A DNA stretch of 64,000 bases from [Clostridium] hylemonae DSM 15053 (GCF_008281175.1 NZ_CP036524.1:3658001-3722000), one strand, 5' to 3'; shown: positions 17,739 through 25,689, numbered from the stretch's first letter. Made by a program: numbers and translations. The notes: generated by a model from the sequence alone, not told the origin.

Positions 17739-18048
17739 AAGTCGGAGGCATTTTATTGTAATATCGTGCATGACAATATTGTACGTTGGTATCAAAATCA
17801 TAAACTTTTGAAGGGCAACCGTAATTTATTTATTAGTCATTAGTGCATAGAAAAACCACCCTTCAAAGTCTTGGCGGACTGGGTGGATTTTCAATTCATA
17901 TTCAGGTCAACCACTTTGGCAGTTGTTCTTTGTGTCTATAATTTAACACATTTGATTTAAGCCTGCAAGTGATTATGAAATTAGCCTTTTGCCAGTTTGT
18001 GCTGGATAGCCAGTCTTGAAAATGGAGCGTAAAAATACATGCACTTAA
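17739..18048. other. Intergenic region between fliC1 and fliC2
   Basis: About 310 bases with no gene. It carries a hairpin at 17851-17891 (ACCACCC with GGGTGG plus inner AAGTC/GACT) followed by a T-run on the minus strand, a second terminator after fliC2. No promoter for fliC1 could be assigned with confidence. Confidence 0.5.
17851..17891 (-). terminator. Second terminator downstream of fliC2
   Basis: Minus strand: CCACCC AGTC loop GACT GGGTGG with a TTTTT tail. It also insulates fliC1 from fliC2 transcription. Confidence 0.55.
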
Positions 18049-18076
18049 AAGCCAGCCCCAAAACGGGCTGGCTTAT
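18049..18076. terminator. Terminator of fliC2
   Basis: AAGCCAGCCC (18049-18058) pairs with GGGCTGGCTT (18065-18074), about 17 bases after the fliC2 stop; the minus-strand side continues into TTTTAAG. Confidence 0.8.
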
Positions 18077-18090
18077 TTGACAGTTTGTAA

Positions 18091-19650
18091 TTACTGTAAT
18101 AACTGAAGAACTCCCTGAGGAATCTGATTTGCCTGTGCAAGCATAGCCTGAGAAGCCTGTACAAGAATGTTGTTCTTCGTGTAAGCCATCATCTCGTTAG
18201 CCATGTCAACGTCACGGATACGGCTTTCTGCTGCTGTCATGTTCTCTGTTGTTACACTTAAGTTGTTGATGGTGTGTTCCAGACGGTTCTGGATCGCACC
18301 GAGGTCGCCTCGTGTGGAGGATACAGAGTTGATTGCGTTTCTGATCACGTCAACAGCTGCTTTCGCGCCAGCCTGTGTGGAGATATCTACACCGCTCAGT
18401 CCAAGTGCGCTTGTGCTCATATCGCCGATAGATACTGTGAGCTGATTAAAGCTTTCCGCTGTGTCACCAATCTGGAGTGTCAGGCCGTTTCCATTCGCTC
18501 CAGTTGTCGTGCCAGGCTTTAATTCAATGTCTGTAGTACCGTGTTTTACTGCACCTATTCCGGTCTTATTGTTGATCATTGAGATCATACTGTCAATGTT
18601 AGCCTCAGTTGGATTAGCAGCGGCAGTTTCAATATAATTAACATCTGATGCTAGTTTCGCTGCACCGTCTGCAGTAGCAAACGCAAACTTCTGACCATTT
18701 ATCTCAAAGATATGATCCTCTGCATTTCCTGTTCCGTCATATGCAGTGAGCACTCCAGCACCTGTGTTCAGCCTATAGTATGCATCAGCACCAGGTGTAT
18801 TGGCTACAGCACCGAAATCATTAGCTATCGCCCCAGTGGAATCTGATAATTTAGCAGAAAAGATTTCCAGTTTATCTCCGGCGCCTGCTGTTTTTGAAGC
18901 TATAGTGACAGCTCCGCCTGCAACTGATACTGTATAACCGTCTCCAAGTGCATCCTCAAATGCCTTCTGTAATACGGCTTCGTTATCAGCATGTGTAATA
19001 TCTGCGTTTGCCGCTGTAAACTCTACGGTCTTCTTCTGAAGATTTCCATTAGCATCGCTAAATGTTACTTCCATAGTAGTCTTATCAGCCGTTGACAAAG
19101 CATTTGCGGAACCAGCTGCAATTGTTGTGCCAGCTGTAGTAGCCGCCTGTAATGTCAGTACACCTGGTTTTGAATCTAATCCAGAATATTTTACATCTAC
19201 TGCTACATTTGCTTTAGAAGTGCTTCCAAGAGAACCATCCAGCAGATTAATACCATTAAAGTTAGTACCTTCAGAAATTCTATCGATCTCGTCTTTCAGG
19301 GACTGAATTTCCTTCTGCAAGTTTGCACGGTCTGTTTTGTTATCGTATGTACCATTGGCAGACTGGTCGGCCAGCTCTACCATACGGTTCAGCATAGAGT
19401 GAACTTCTGTAAGAGCGCCTTCTGCCGTCTGTACTAAAGAGATACCGTCCTGTGCGTTCTTCTGAGCAGTCTCAAGACCTGTGATCTGTGCACGCATCTT
19501 TTCAGAAATAGCAAGACCGGCAGCGTCATCGCCTGCGCGGTTGATCCTGTAACCGGAAGATAACTTCTCAAGGTTTTTAGATACAGCGCTATTATTGTTT
19601 GTTAAGTTGCGGTATGAATTCAGAGCCGCGATATTATGTTGGATTCTCAT
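18091..19650 (-). CDS. Flagellin (fliC2), outward from the recombinase segment
   Basis: A 519-residue flagellin with the same conserved N-terminal (about 1-140) and C-terminal (about 410-519) regions as fliC1 and fliC3 and its own central surface domain. The N-terminal part is nearly identical to fliC3 (NNNSAV, NAQDG) except DNKTDR. The C-terminal part differs ([18 protein letters not shown]). The frame opens earlier at 19728, but the ATG at 19650 with AAGGAGGAA is the flagellin start. Upstream, only the leader and a putative recombination site separate it from the recombinase stop codon at 19762, so there is no room for a dedicated promoter. It is probably silent in this orientation. Confidence 0.97.
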   Translation of the reverse strand: MRIQHNIAALNSYRNLTNNNSAVSKNLEKLSSGYRINRAGDDAAGLAISEKMRAQITGLETAQKNAQDGISLVQTAEGALTEVHSMLNRMVELADQSANGTYDNKTDRANLQKEIQSLKDEIDRISEGTNFNGINLLDGSLGSTSKANVAVDVKYSGLDSKPGVLTLQAATTAGTTIAAGSANALSTADKTTMEVTFSDANGNLQKKTVEFTAANADITHADNEAVLQKAFEDALGDGYTVSVAGGAVTIASKTAGAGDKLEIFSAKLSDSTGAIANDFGAVANTPGADAYYRLNTGAGVLTAYDGTGNAEDHIFEINGQKFAFATADGAAKLASDVNYIETAAANPTEANIDSMISMINNKTGIGAVKHGTTDIELKPGTTTGANGNGLTLQIGDTAESFNQLTVSIGDMSTSALGLSGVDISTQAGAKAAVDVIRNAINSVSSTRGDLGAIQNRLEHTINNLSVTTENMTAAESRIRDVDMANEMMAYTKNNILVQASQAMLAQANQIPQGVLQLLQ

Positions 19651-19678
19651 ATATAATTCCTCCTTGAATTGATTTTTC

Positions 19679-19696
19679 CAGGGCTTCCCTGCCCTG
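19679..19696 (-). promoter_or_regulatory. Flagellin leader hairpin with GGA loop (fliC2)
   Basis: Same CAGGGC-AGGGAA-GCCCTG stem-loop as before fliC1 and fliC3; candidate CsrA target together with the ribosome site. Confidence 0.5.
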
Positions 19697-19723
19697 TGCT
19701 GTTTCCCTTTGGTATAATATTTA

Positions 19724-19742
19724 ATCATTGGGAAGGAATGAT
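19724..19742 (-). repeat. Putative recombination site upstream of fliC2
   Basis: Coding strand: ATCATT-CCTTCCC-AATGAT, perfect 6-bp arms around a 7-nt asymmetric core, the usual layout of a tyrosine-recombinase crossover site. It lies 20 bases beyond the recombinase stop codon and is inverted relative to the fliC3 site at 21262. Confidence 0.6.
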
Positions 19743-19761
19743 ATATTATATTAATGTCATG

Positions 19762-20856
19762 CTATTTCATAGTATGATTTGTACAATAAAGTCTGTCTAA
19801 ACTTTCGGCCAATTCTTTTTGACGATGTGGGTATAGATGACTATATATATTTAAGGTGGTCTCTACATTTTCATGACCTAGTCTCTCGGCTATCAGGACA
19901 GGGCTGACTCCTAATTCGATCAATAGACTTGCATGGCTGTGCCTCAGATCATGAATTCGTATTTTTTTAACCTTAGTATTTTCACATGCTTCATTCATGA
20001 ATTTTGAAATATGGTATCTTGATATACCGGAAAAAATCCGCTCATCCATGCCACTGCCTTCTTTTAAGCTGAAATATTTTTGCAGTTGTTCGATTAGAAA
20101 TGCAGGAAGTGCTATCACCCGAAAGCTTTTTGGAGTCTTGGGCGGCGTGATATAATCTGTTTTTCTAATTCTACGATATGATTTTCTCACGGTAACTGTA
20201 CCTTTTTGCAAGTTAAAATCATCATAACTAAAAGCAAGCATTTCACCTATACGTACTCCGGTATAGTATAACAGAGAAAAAATAAGATACATCTCCATAT
20301 TTTCTGAAAAATATTCAAGGAAAATATGAAATTCTTCTGGCTTCCAGAAGGTTTTCTGACCGGCCTGTTTTTTCCCCATGCTTCCGGCGGCAAGGCATGG
20401 ATTAGACGGTAGGTTATAATAACGTACCGCATAGTTAAATACAGTAGATAACTGGTTATTCATTGCCTTTAGGTACGTACTGGAATAGTGTTTGCCATTG
20501 TTCATTTGCTGACCGCACATTATATTCTGCCATTCTCTAATTGCACCAGGATCGATCTGATTAATAGGAATATTTCCAAAGTAGGGAAGAATCTTTGTTT
20601 TAATTAAATTATCTTTTGTCAGTAAAGTTGAATCTCTCAATCTGTGTTTCATACTTTCAAAATAAGCGGAATATAGATCTGAAAAGCTCATATCCAGACT
20701 GCCCTCATGTTGATTGATAAATGAACGTTCCCATTCACGCGCGTCACGCTGCAGACGAAATCCGCCTTTTTTCTTCTGGCGGATCCTTCCAAGACTGTCC
20801 TTATAATAAAATTTACAGTACCATGTTTGTGAGCTTTGATTTAAATATGTTGGCAT
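19762..20856 (-). CDS. Tyrosine site-specific recombinase (integrase family)
   Basis: A 364-residue recombinase. An N-terminal arm-type DNA-binding domain (about 1-45, TWYCKFYYKDSLGRIRQ) is followed by a SAM-like core-binding domain (about 55-150). The catalytic domain has all key residues: Arg202 (TGVRIGE), His302 and Arg305 (HDLRHSH), His328 (LGH) and Tyr338 (NIYSHLYP). The start at 20856 has AAGGAGAG; a longer frame to 20916 has no good site. No excisionase, phage or conjugation genes are near. It lies between oppositely facing flagellins whose leaders carry inverted core-like sites, suggesting it inverts this segment. A lone remnant of an integrated element is the alternative. Confidence 0.93.
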   Translation of the reverse strand: MPTYLNQSSQTWYCKFYYKDSLGRIRQKKKGGFRLQRDAREWERSFINQHEGSLDMSFSDLYSAYFESMKHRLRDSTLLTKDNLIKTKILPYFGNIPINQIDPGAIREWQNIMCGQQMNNGKHYSSTYLKAMNNQLSTVFNYAVRYYNLPSNPCLAAGSMGKKQAGQKTFWKPEEFHIFLEYFSENMEMYLIFSLLYYTGVRIGEMLAFSYDDFNLQKGTVTVRKSYRRIRKTDYITPPKTPKSFRVIALPAFLIEQLQKYFSLKEGSGMDERIFSGISRYHISKFMNEACENTKVKKIRIHDLRHSHASLLIELGVSPVLIAERLGHENVETTLNIYSHLYPHRQKELAESLDRLYCTNHTMK

Positions 20857-20919
20857 AAAATTTCTCTCCTTTTTGATTCTAAATGTATCCTTTTTCCTCC
20901 TTTTAGAAAATAGCAATTT

Positions 20920-20945
20920 GTACTGCCCTGGTACTTAAGATATTT
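20920..20945. repeat. Direct repeat copy 1 upstream of recombinase
   Basis: GTAC-TGCCCTG-GTAC followed by TTAAGATATTT. A related copy lies 87 bp away at 21007. Each has short inverted arms around 7 bases. They could be accessory or arm-type recombinase sites, or operators in its leader. Confidence 0.5.
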
Positions 20946-20957
20946 TCCGGGTAATAA

Positions 20958-20983
20958 ATATCGGTTGTGAATGACTGAAATAG
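20958..20983 (-). promoter_or_regulatory. Weak sigma-28-like promoter for the recombinase
   Basis: Minus strand: CTAT (20980-20983), 14 bases, ACCGATAT (20958-20965), about 100 bases before the recombinase start. Both boxes and the spacer deviate slightly from the strong examples in the window. Confidence 0.3.
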
Positions 20984-21006
20984 AGGGATTTGTAAAATAT
21001 CCACCA

Positions 21007-21030
21007 GTACTATCCTGGTACTAAATATTT
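21007..21030. repeat. Direct repeat copy 2 upstream of recombinase
   Basis: GTAC-TATCCTG-GTAC followed by TAAATATTT, 87 bp after copy 1 in the same orientation. Flanking A and T extend the arms to 5 bp. Confidence 0.5.
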
Positions 21031-21095
21031 ATATCCCAGAAAGCCCCATTTTTGGGGGAAAAAATAAAAGTTTTTACAAATTCTCTAATTCCTTC

Positions 21096-21122
21096 TTATT
21101 TTTCTTTATTAATTGACGATAA
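21096..21122 (+). promoter_or_regulatory. Sigma-28-like promoter for fliC3, inside the putative invertible segment
   Basis: TTAT (21096-21099), 15 bases, GACGATAA (21115-21122). It has the same -35 and spacing as the strong sigma-28-like promoters of this window, with one mismatch in the -10 box. The leader to the fliC3 ATG would be about 230 bases and would include the recombination site and the GGA hairpin. Confidence 0.5.
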
Positions 21123-21190
21123 TCTAATTGAACATGATAAATAAGAATTTTCTTAATTTAATATTCTGGAAATGCCCTGTTTATCAACGT

Positions 21191-21202
21191 TTGACGCGTC
21201 AA
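21191..21202. promoter_or_regulatory. Perfect 12-bp palindrome TTGACGCGTCAA
   Basis: It lies between the sigma-28-like promoter and the recombination site of fliC3. It may be an operator or a recombinase/host-factor binding site; nothing identifies the protein. Confidence 0.3.
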
Positions 21203-21261
21203 GTAACAAATTTTACGGATTAATTTCCGGAACCTTTCTGTTATGCAGAAAGACATTTTTT

Positions 21262-21282
21262 AATCATTCCTTCCCTATGATT
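21262..21282 (+). repeat. Putative recombination site upstream of fliC3
   Basis: AATCATT-CCTTCCC-TATGATT: 7-bp arms with one mismatch around the same 7-nt core as at fliC2, in opposite orientation. Centre-to-centre distance to the fliC2 site is about 1.54 kb, and the recombinase gene lies between. Confidence 0.6.
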
Positions 21283-21311
21283 AAAAAACAAAACACTAAA
21301 GGGAAATCAAA

Positions 21312-21329
21312 CAGGGCAGGGAAGCCCTG
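21312..21329 (+). promoter_or_regulatory. Flagellin leader hairpin with GGA loop (fliC3)
   Basis: CAGGGC-AGGGAA-GCCCTG, third copy of the conserved leader hairpin, 28 bases before the start. The loop GGGAA is complementary to UUCCC of the upstream site core. Confidence 0.5.
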
Positions 21330-21357
21330 GTAAAATTAATTCAAGGAGGAATTATAT

Positions 21358-22809
21358 ATGAGAATCCAACATAATATCGCGGCTCTGAATTCATACCGCA
21401 ACTTAACAAATAACAATAGTGCTGTATCTAAAAACCTCGAGAAGTTATCTTCCGGTTACAGGATCAACCGCGCAGGCGATGACGCTGCTGGTCTTGCTAT
21501 TTCTGAAAAGATGCGTGCACAGATCACAGGCCTTGAGACTGCTCAGAAGAACGCACAGGACGGTATCTCTTTAGTACAGACAGCAGAAGGCGCTCTTACA
21601 GAAGTTCACTCTATGCTGAACCGTATGGTAGAGCTGGCTGACCAGTCTGCCAATGGTACATATGACAATGAGACAGACCGTGCAAACCTGCAGAAAGAAA
21701 TCCAGTCTCTGAAAGATGAGATCGACAGAATTTCTGAAGGCACTAACTTTAATGGTATCAACTTGTTAGATGGTTCCTTAGGCGGTGCGACAGCTACTGC
21801 ATCTGCAACTGTAAGCGGTTACCAGATCGGTGGATTGTCTACGGATGTTAAGGGAATCAAAATCACTTATGATGCAGGAACAACCGGAGATGCTCAGACT
21901 GCAGCAGTAGATGCTCTGGATGAAAATGGTATCTTAAACATTACTGTTTCTAACGATGGTACTACACTTTCTAATGCAGATTTAGAAGCAGCTTTAAAAA
22001 ATGCCGGTTACAAAGACGCAAAGGTTACTGGTACAGGCACTAAAGTTGCTGCTGACGTAGCTAAAGTAGATACTACTAAAATTGACCCGACAGCTGCAAC
22101 GATCGCCGGCACACGTGCCGACGGCTTTAAGATCAACTTTGCAAAAGGTGAGACTGGTCTTGCAAGCGTACAGATAACAGGAACAGCTGCGGATGGAGCG
22201 CACGGTGCAACAAATACTGATGGCGCCGTTGTGATCCAGCTTGACAATACGAAATCCTACACATCTACAGAAATCAACAAAATATTAAGCGATGCCGGCG
22301 CAGGCGCTATGACTGTAGAATTTTCAGGTTCAAAATTAGGAAGCGACATCGTAGCTGGTTTAGGACTTGGTGCTGCTCAGAATGTTACCGATGGTGTTGG
22401 TAAGCAGGGCGCAGGCCTCACACTCCAGATCGGCGATACAGCAGACTCTTTTAACCAGTTAACAGTTAAGGTTGGCAATATGTCTTCTACTTCCCTTGGA
22501 ATTGGATCTATTGACATTTCCACACAGGAAGGCGGAAAGAATGCAGTTGACTTAATTAAGAAAGCAATCAACTCTGTATCCTCTACACGTGGTGACCTCG
22601 GCGCTATCCAGAACCGTCTGGAGCACACCATCAACAACTTAAGTGTAACGACAGAGAACATGACAGCTGCTGAAAGCCGTATCCGTGACGTTGACATGGC
22701 AAATGAGATGATGGCTTACACGAAGAATAACATCCTTGTACAGGCTTCTCAGGCTATGCTTGCACAGGCAAACCAGATTCCTCAGGGAGTTCTCCAGTTA
22801 TTACAGTAA
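21358..22809 (+). CDS. Flagellin (fliC3), probably the expressed copy
   Basis: A 483-residue flagellin. The conserved N-terminal 140 residues match fliC2 almost exactly. The C-terminal 110 residues match fliC1 (VKVGNMSSTSLGIG, ISTQEGGK), so the gene looks mosaic. The central domain, about residues 145-360, is unique and rich in Ala/Thr/Asp. AAGGAGGAA precedes the start. It is the only flagellin here with a recognisable sigma-28-like promoter upstream, and a perfect 18-bp terminator follows at 22898. The export/assembly end QGVLQLLQ is intact. Confidence 0.97.
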   Translation: MRIQHNIAALNSYRNLTNNNSAVSKNLEKLSSGYRINRAGDDAAGLAISEKMRAQITGLETAQKNAQDGISLVQTAEGALTEVHSMLNRMVELADQSANGTYDNETDRANLQKEIQSLKDEIDRISEGTNFNGINLLDGSLGGATATASATVSGYQIGGLSTDVKGIKITYDAGTTGDAQTAAVDALDENGILNITVSNDGTTLSNADLEAALKNAGYKDAKVTGTGTKVAADVAKVDTTKIDPTAATIAGTRADGFKINFAKGETGLASVQITGTAADGAHGATNTDGAVVIQLDNTKSYTSTEINKILSDAGAGAMTVEFSGSKLGSDIVAGLGLGAAQNVTDGVGKQGAGLTLQIGDTADSFNQLTVKVGNMSSTSLGIGSIDISTQEGGKNAVDLIKKAINSVSSTRGDLGAIQNRLEHTINNLSVTTENMTAAESRIRDVDMANEMMAYTKNNILVQASQAMLAQANQIPQGVLQLLQ

Positions 22810-22897
22810 ACACTTCTATTGATATTTATTTTATCAAGGATGTAAAATAGCAGGAAGGAAACCTGATAAACAGGCGGTTTCACCTGTCTAAAGTCTA

Positions 22898-22942
22898 AAA
22901 CGGCGGCTTTGAAGATAAACTCTTCAAAGCCGCCGTTTATTT
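22898..22942. terminator. Terminator of fliC3
   Basis: A perfect 18-bp stem (22898-22915 with 22921-22938, 5-base loop TAAAC) followed by ATTT. It may also serve the convergent small gene at 22986. Confidence 0.9.
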
Positions 22943-22985
22943 AAGCTGTAAAAAAGCAACGCATCTAAATGCAGCCTCATGGTTT

Positions 22986-23180
22986 TTACTGTTTGTTTTT
23001 TCCCTGCAGTCTTTTCTTTGCTTCTTTTATGGTTTCCCCGTCTTTGGTAAGGTATCGGTCTACAAAAGCATCCTCTATTTTCGTATAACCTCCAACAATT
23101 GTATCCTCTATTTTTCCAAATGTTCCTACAACTTTCTCAGCAATCTTTTCATTTACCTTTACAATTTTGGATCTCGCCAT
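22986..23180 (-). CDS. Small basic/acidic helical protein, unknown
   Basis: A 64-residue protein rich in Lys and Glu with a repeated GxxxKIED pattern (GTFGKIEDTIVGGYTKIED), no membrane segment and no signal peptide. The ribosome site AAGGAAAGGTG is good. It is divergent from the TetR-type gene, across a region with a 16-bp palindrome, so it is probably controlled by that regulator. Function unknown. Confidence 0.7.
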   Translation of the reverse strand: MARSKIVKVNEKIAEKVVGTFGKIEDTIVGGYTKIEDAFVDRYLTKDGETIKEAKKRLQGKNKQ

Positions 23181-23240
23181 AATTACACACCTTTCCTTTT
23201 TATTCCTTTTCTCATTCCTTAATGCCTTTCCTCAGGGGAA

Positions 23241-23285
23241 TCAAGCAGAGCAGAACGACAATGCGGCAAAACTGCTTTTCTTCAT
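23241..23285 (-). CDS. Possible 14-codon leader peptide
   Basis: ATG at 23285 has the very strong ribosome site GGAGGTGAT and encodes only MKKSSFAALSFCSA. A second frame over the same bases gives about 24 hydrophobic residues (CRIVVLLCLIPLRK). Either a leader peptide before the gene at 22986 or a decayed small membrane protein. Confidence 0.25.
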   Translation of the reverse strand: MKKSSFAALSFCSA

Positions 23286-23310
23286 ACAAATCACCTCCAT
23301 AAATTATTAA

Positions 23311-23326
23311 ACCAACAGTTGTTGGT
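23311..23326. promoter_or_regulatory. Palindromic operator ACCAACAGTTGTTGGT
   Basis: Inverted arms of 7 bp around GT, between the TetR-type gene and its divergent neighbour. This is the expected place for the regulator to bind and repress both. Confidence 0.5.
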
Positions 23327-23413
23327 CCTTTGTGAGTTTAGTATAATGGTATCAGGCAGCAGAAACAATCATCAATATGTACACAAGTGTTGGAATAATA
23401 AAAGAGGGGTATC

Positions 23414-23947
23414 ATGAACATAAAAAATAATCGGCGCCGGCGGGAATCTATTGAACGGATAGAAAAGGTTTTTATTGAATTGCTGCAGACAAAGGAGCTT
23501 CACGAAATATCCGTTTCAGACATCTGCAAACGGTGCGAATTAAACCGCAGCACTTTTTACGCTAATTATTCAGATATTTATGAACTGGCAGACAAACTAA
23601 GAGAAGCTTTAGAAAAAGAAGTAAACCTGCTGTATGAAGCAGAGACGACGCAGAAGTTTAACAGTAATGATTATCTAAGACTGTTTCGCCATATCAAAGA
23701 AAATCAACTCTTTTACCGCACTTACTTTAAGCTCGGTTATGATGATCAATTCAAGCTCAAGTATTATGACGTTCATCAGGCAAAGCAAGATTTTGATAAT
23801 CGACATATTGAATACCATATCGAATTTTTCAGAAGTGGATTTAATGCGATCGTGAAAAAATGGCTTGCAGGCGGCTGTAAAGAAACACCGGAAGAAATGG
23901 ACGAAATTATCCGCAGCGAATATCAGGGACGCGTTTCATTACAATAG
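23414..23947 (+). CDS. TetR/AcrR-family transcriptional regulator
   Basis: A 177-residue DNA-binding protein. The N-terminal helix-turn-helix is typical: RIEKVFIELLQTKELHEISV followed by DICKRCELNRSTFYANY. The C-terminal domain (about 70-177) is helical and resembles the DhaS/TetR_C_33 group (RLFRHIKENQLFYRTYFK). AGAGGGG precedes the ATG. A terminator follows directly. The ligand and targets are unknown; the divergent small gene at 22986 is the likely target. Confidence 0.85.
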   Translation: MNIKNNRRRRESIERIEKVFIELLQTKELHEISVSDICKRCELNRSTFYANYSDIYELADKLREALEKEVNLLYEAETTQKFNSNDYLRLFRHIKENQLFYRTYFKLGYDDQFKLKYYDVHQAKQDFDNRHIEYHIEFFRSGFNAIVKKWLAGGCKETPEEMDEIIRSEYQGRVSLQ

Positions 23948-23956
23948 ACACGAAGG

Positions 23957-23998
23957 TGCCGGCGCGGGAGGGAAAGACAGCGCGCCGGCCCTGTTTTT
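23957..23998 (+). terminator. Terminator of TetR-type gene
   Basis: GCCGGCGCG (23958-23966) pairs with CGCGCCGGC (23981-23989), followed by CCTGTTTTT. Confidence 0.85.
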
Positions 23999-24108
23999 CA
24001 ATTTATGGCTTAGTTCCAGGCATCAAACTGACGATATATAATATAGAAGGAACAAGACACAGCGCACAGCGAAGTACCTATGGAAATCGATTCTCACAGG
24101 AGGTTCAT

Positions 24109-25242
24109 ATGGGTATTATTAATAAAATCACGCAGTCCCCTGCAGTCACTCATACGGAGCCGGCATCTGCTGCCCGGAAGGAACGTACGTCCTCTTCTGT
24201 CTCTCAGACCGGTCCTGCGCAGCCAAATGACCATGCGGACTTATCTGCAGAATGGACATATACCGACGATACCAAAGCATTGGTCCGGCAGATGCTTTCT
24301 TCCCTGCAGGAGAAATATCCCGGCATCGGCATCTTCATAACAGGAGAACTTGACAAGGATAGTCTGCGCAATGCGGCCGCGTCTCTCGGTGAAGGAAGTT
24401 ATCTTCTTCTCTCTGATTCATTTCTCCAAAAGATGCAGAACAGCCAGGAGGACTATGAGAAAGGAAAATCAATCCTTGTACAGCTGCTGAACCGCCTTTC
24501 TTCCTCCGAAGCCCCCGGGCAGGCACAAGGCTTTTATGCCGCAGGACAGGAGACACTTTACTGGACGGCGGAAGCATCCGCAGATAAATCGGGTCAGGTT
24601 CAAAAGGAGCAGAATACAAACGCGTTCTCATGGAACGGAACAAGTCAGGACAGTTCCGATATTTCAAAGACCATTTACAGTAAATCGGGAAAAGTATCCC
24701 TCAAGGTCATCTCACACTCGTACAATAATCTTGCGGGCGCCAGGACAAAGGGACAGGTACAGACTGTCATGTCCCGGGCCAGGCGTGATATCGCTAATCT
24801 CCGTCTTGCTGCCAGCTTCGGGGACAGTGAAGAACGTATGAAAGCCAGAACGGCCATTTCATCCATGCAGAAGCTGCTCCAGAGAGGCGGCCGTAAGATC
24901 CGCCGCCTGAATGAAGCAGAGCTGACTGCTCTCCGCCAGAAACGGGCACAGAAGCGTCAGGAAGACTCCCGTGCCCTTAAGCTTAAGCTGGAACGGAAGA
25001 AAATGGAGACGAGAAGGCGGACGGCAGATGCATGTATCCGGAAGGAAGGACAGCTTGAAGAACTCAACCAGTCTTTCCGCTTCCGCAGATATAACCGGTA
25101 TGATCCTGATGAAAAGCCAGAAAATGTTCCCAATATACCGGAACTTTCACTTCCGCAGGATATCCCCGCTATGCAAAATGCCGATGTCCCGGCTTTGACA
25201 GCCGCTGACATCAGCATTTCATCCGTACCTGTTGATTTTTAA
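24109..25242 (+). CDS. Uncharacterised coiled-coil protein
   Basis: A 377-residue protein without signal peptide or membrane helix. Residues 1-50 are Ser/Thr/Pro-rich; about 55-150 look folded (ALVRQMLSSLQEKYPGIGIFI); about 215-330 are strongly basic and helical with a long Arg/Lys/Gln coiled coil (RLNEAELTALRQKRAQKRQE). The tail is Pro/Ile-rich. The ATG at 24109 has CACAGGAGG; the frame upstream of it is not supported. I do not recognise the family. Its place between the flagellin locus and the sigma-28 operon suggests, but does not prove, a motility link. Confidence 0.7.
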   Translation: MGIINKITQSPAVTHTEPASAARKERTSSSVSQTGPAQPNDHADLSAEWTYTDDTKALVRQMLSSLQEKYPGIGIFITGELDKDSLRNAAASLGEGSYLLLSDSFLQKMQNSQEDYEKGKSILVQLLNRLSSSEAPGQAQGFYAAGQETLYWTAEASADKSGQVQKEQNTNAFSWNGTSQDSSDISKTIYSKSGKVSLKVISHSYNNLAGARTKGQVQTVMSRARRDIANLRLAASFGDSEERMKARTAISSMQKLLQRGGRKIRRLNEAELTALRQKRAQKRQEDSRALKLKLERKKMETRRRTADACIRKEGQLEELNQSFRFRRYNRYDPDEKPENVPNIPELSLPQDIPAMQNADVPALTAADISISSVPVDF

Positions 25243-25256
25243 TACATGCCCGCCTG

Positions 25257-25664
25257 TTATTTTCCATCTATAGCATGGATATGCGACGCAATTTTTTTGT
25301 CTTCTGTTCTGATATGAGATATGAGGATTCCTATGAGCCTGTTCACTTCTGCAAGGGATGCGATATCTGCATCCTTTGACAGGAGTTCTTTACCGGCATT
25401 GTCTATCTGCGTCATATACCCCTGATGGAACTTGTGGTGTGCGTCATATCCCGGGTATTTGTACTGCTTCTGCAGACTTTCTTCATCATTAAAATGCTTC
25501 TTTACATAATCCATGAGGAATTTGACCGATGACTCTATCTGAGCCCTGCCCTTTCCCTGTGCGCACGCATCCTGAAGGTTATTCACCATCTGGAACAACT
25601 GCCTGTGTTCTGAATCGATCAGTACGTTTCCAGTTTCCAGTTCTTTTGTCACTTCGTATTTCAT
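25257..25664 (-). CDS. Bacteriohemerythrin
   Basis: A 135-residue four-helix di-iron protein that binds O2 or senses redox/iron. Ligand motifs are in order: the His in DSEHRQLF, HFNDEE, HHKFHQ, and the last His/acidic pair in HIRTEDKK. The ATG at 25664 has AAAAAGGAGA; the longer frame to 25688 does not. It is the last gene of the five-gene sigma-28-type operon, one base after the EAL gene. Hemerythrins beside chemoreceptors commonly serve oxygen avoidance in anaerobes. Confidence 0.92.
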   Translation of the reverse strand: MKYEVTKELETGNVLIDSEHRQLFQMVNNLQDACAQGKGRAQIESSVKFLMDYVKKHFNDEESLQKQYKYPGYDAHHKFHQGYMTQIDNAGKELLSKDADIASLAEVNRLIGILISHIRTEDKKIASHIHAIDGK

Positions 25665-25689
25665 TTTAAATCTCCTTTTTATTATCATA

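Noticed and set aside
17739-17860. Sigma-28 promoter for fliC1
   Set aside because: CACGATAT near the middle of the region lacks a TTAT or TAAA box at 15 bases, so it was not called.
19762-20856. Prophage or integrative element around the integrase
   Set aside because: No excisionase, repressor, structural or conjugation genes; flagellins flank it directly on both sides.
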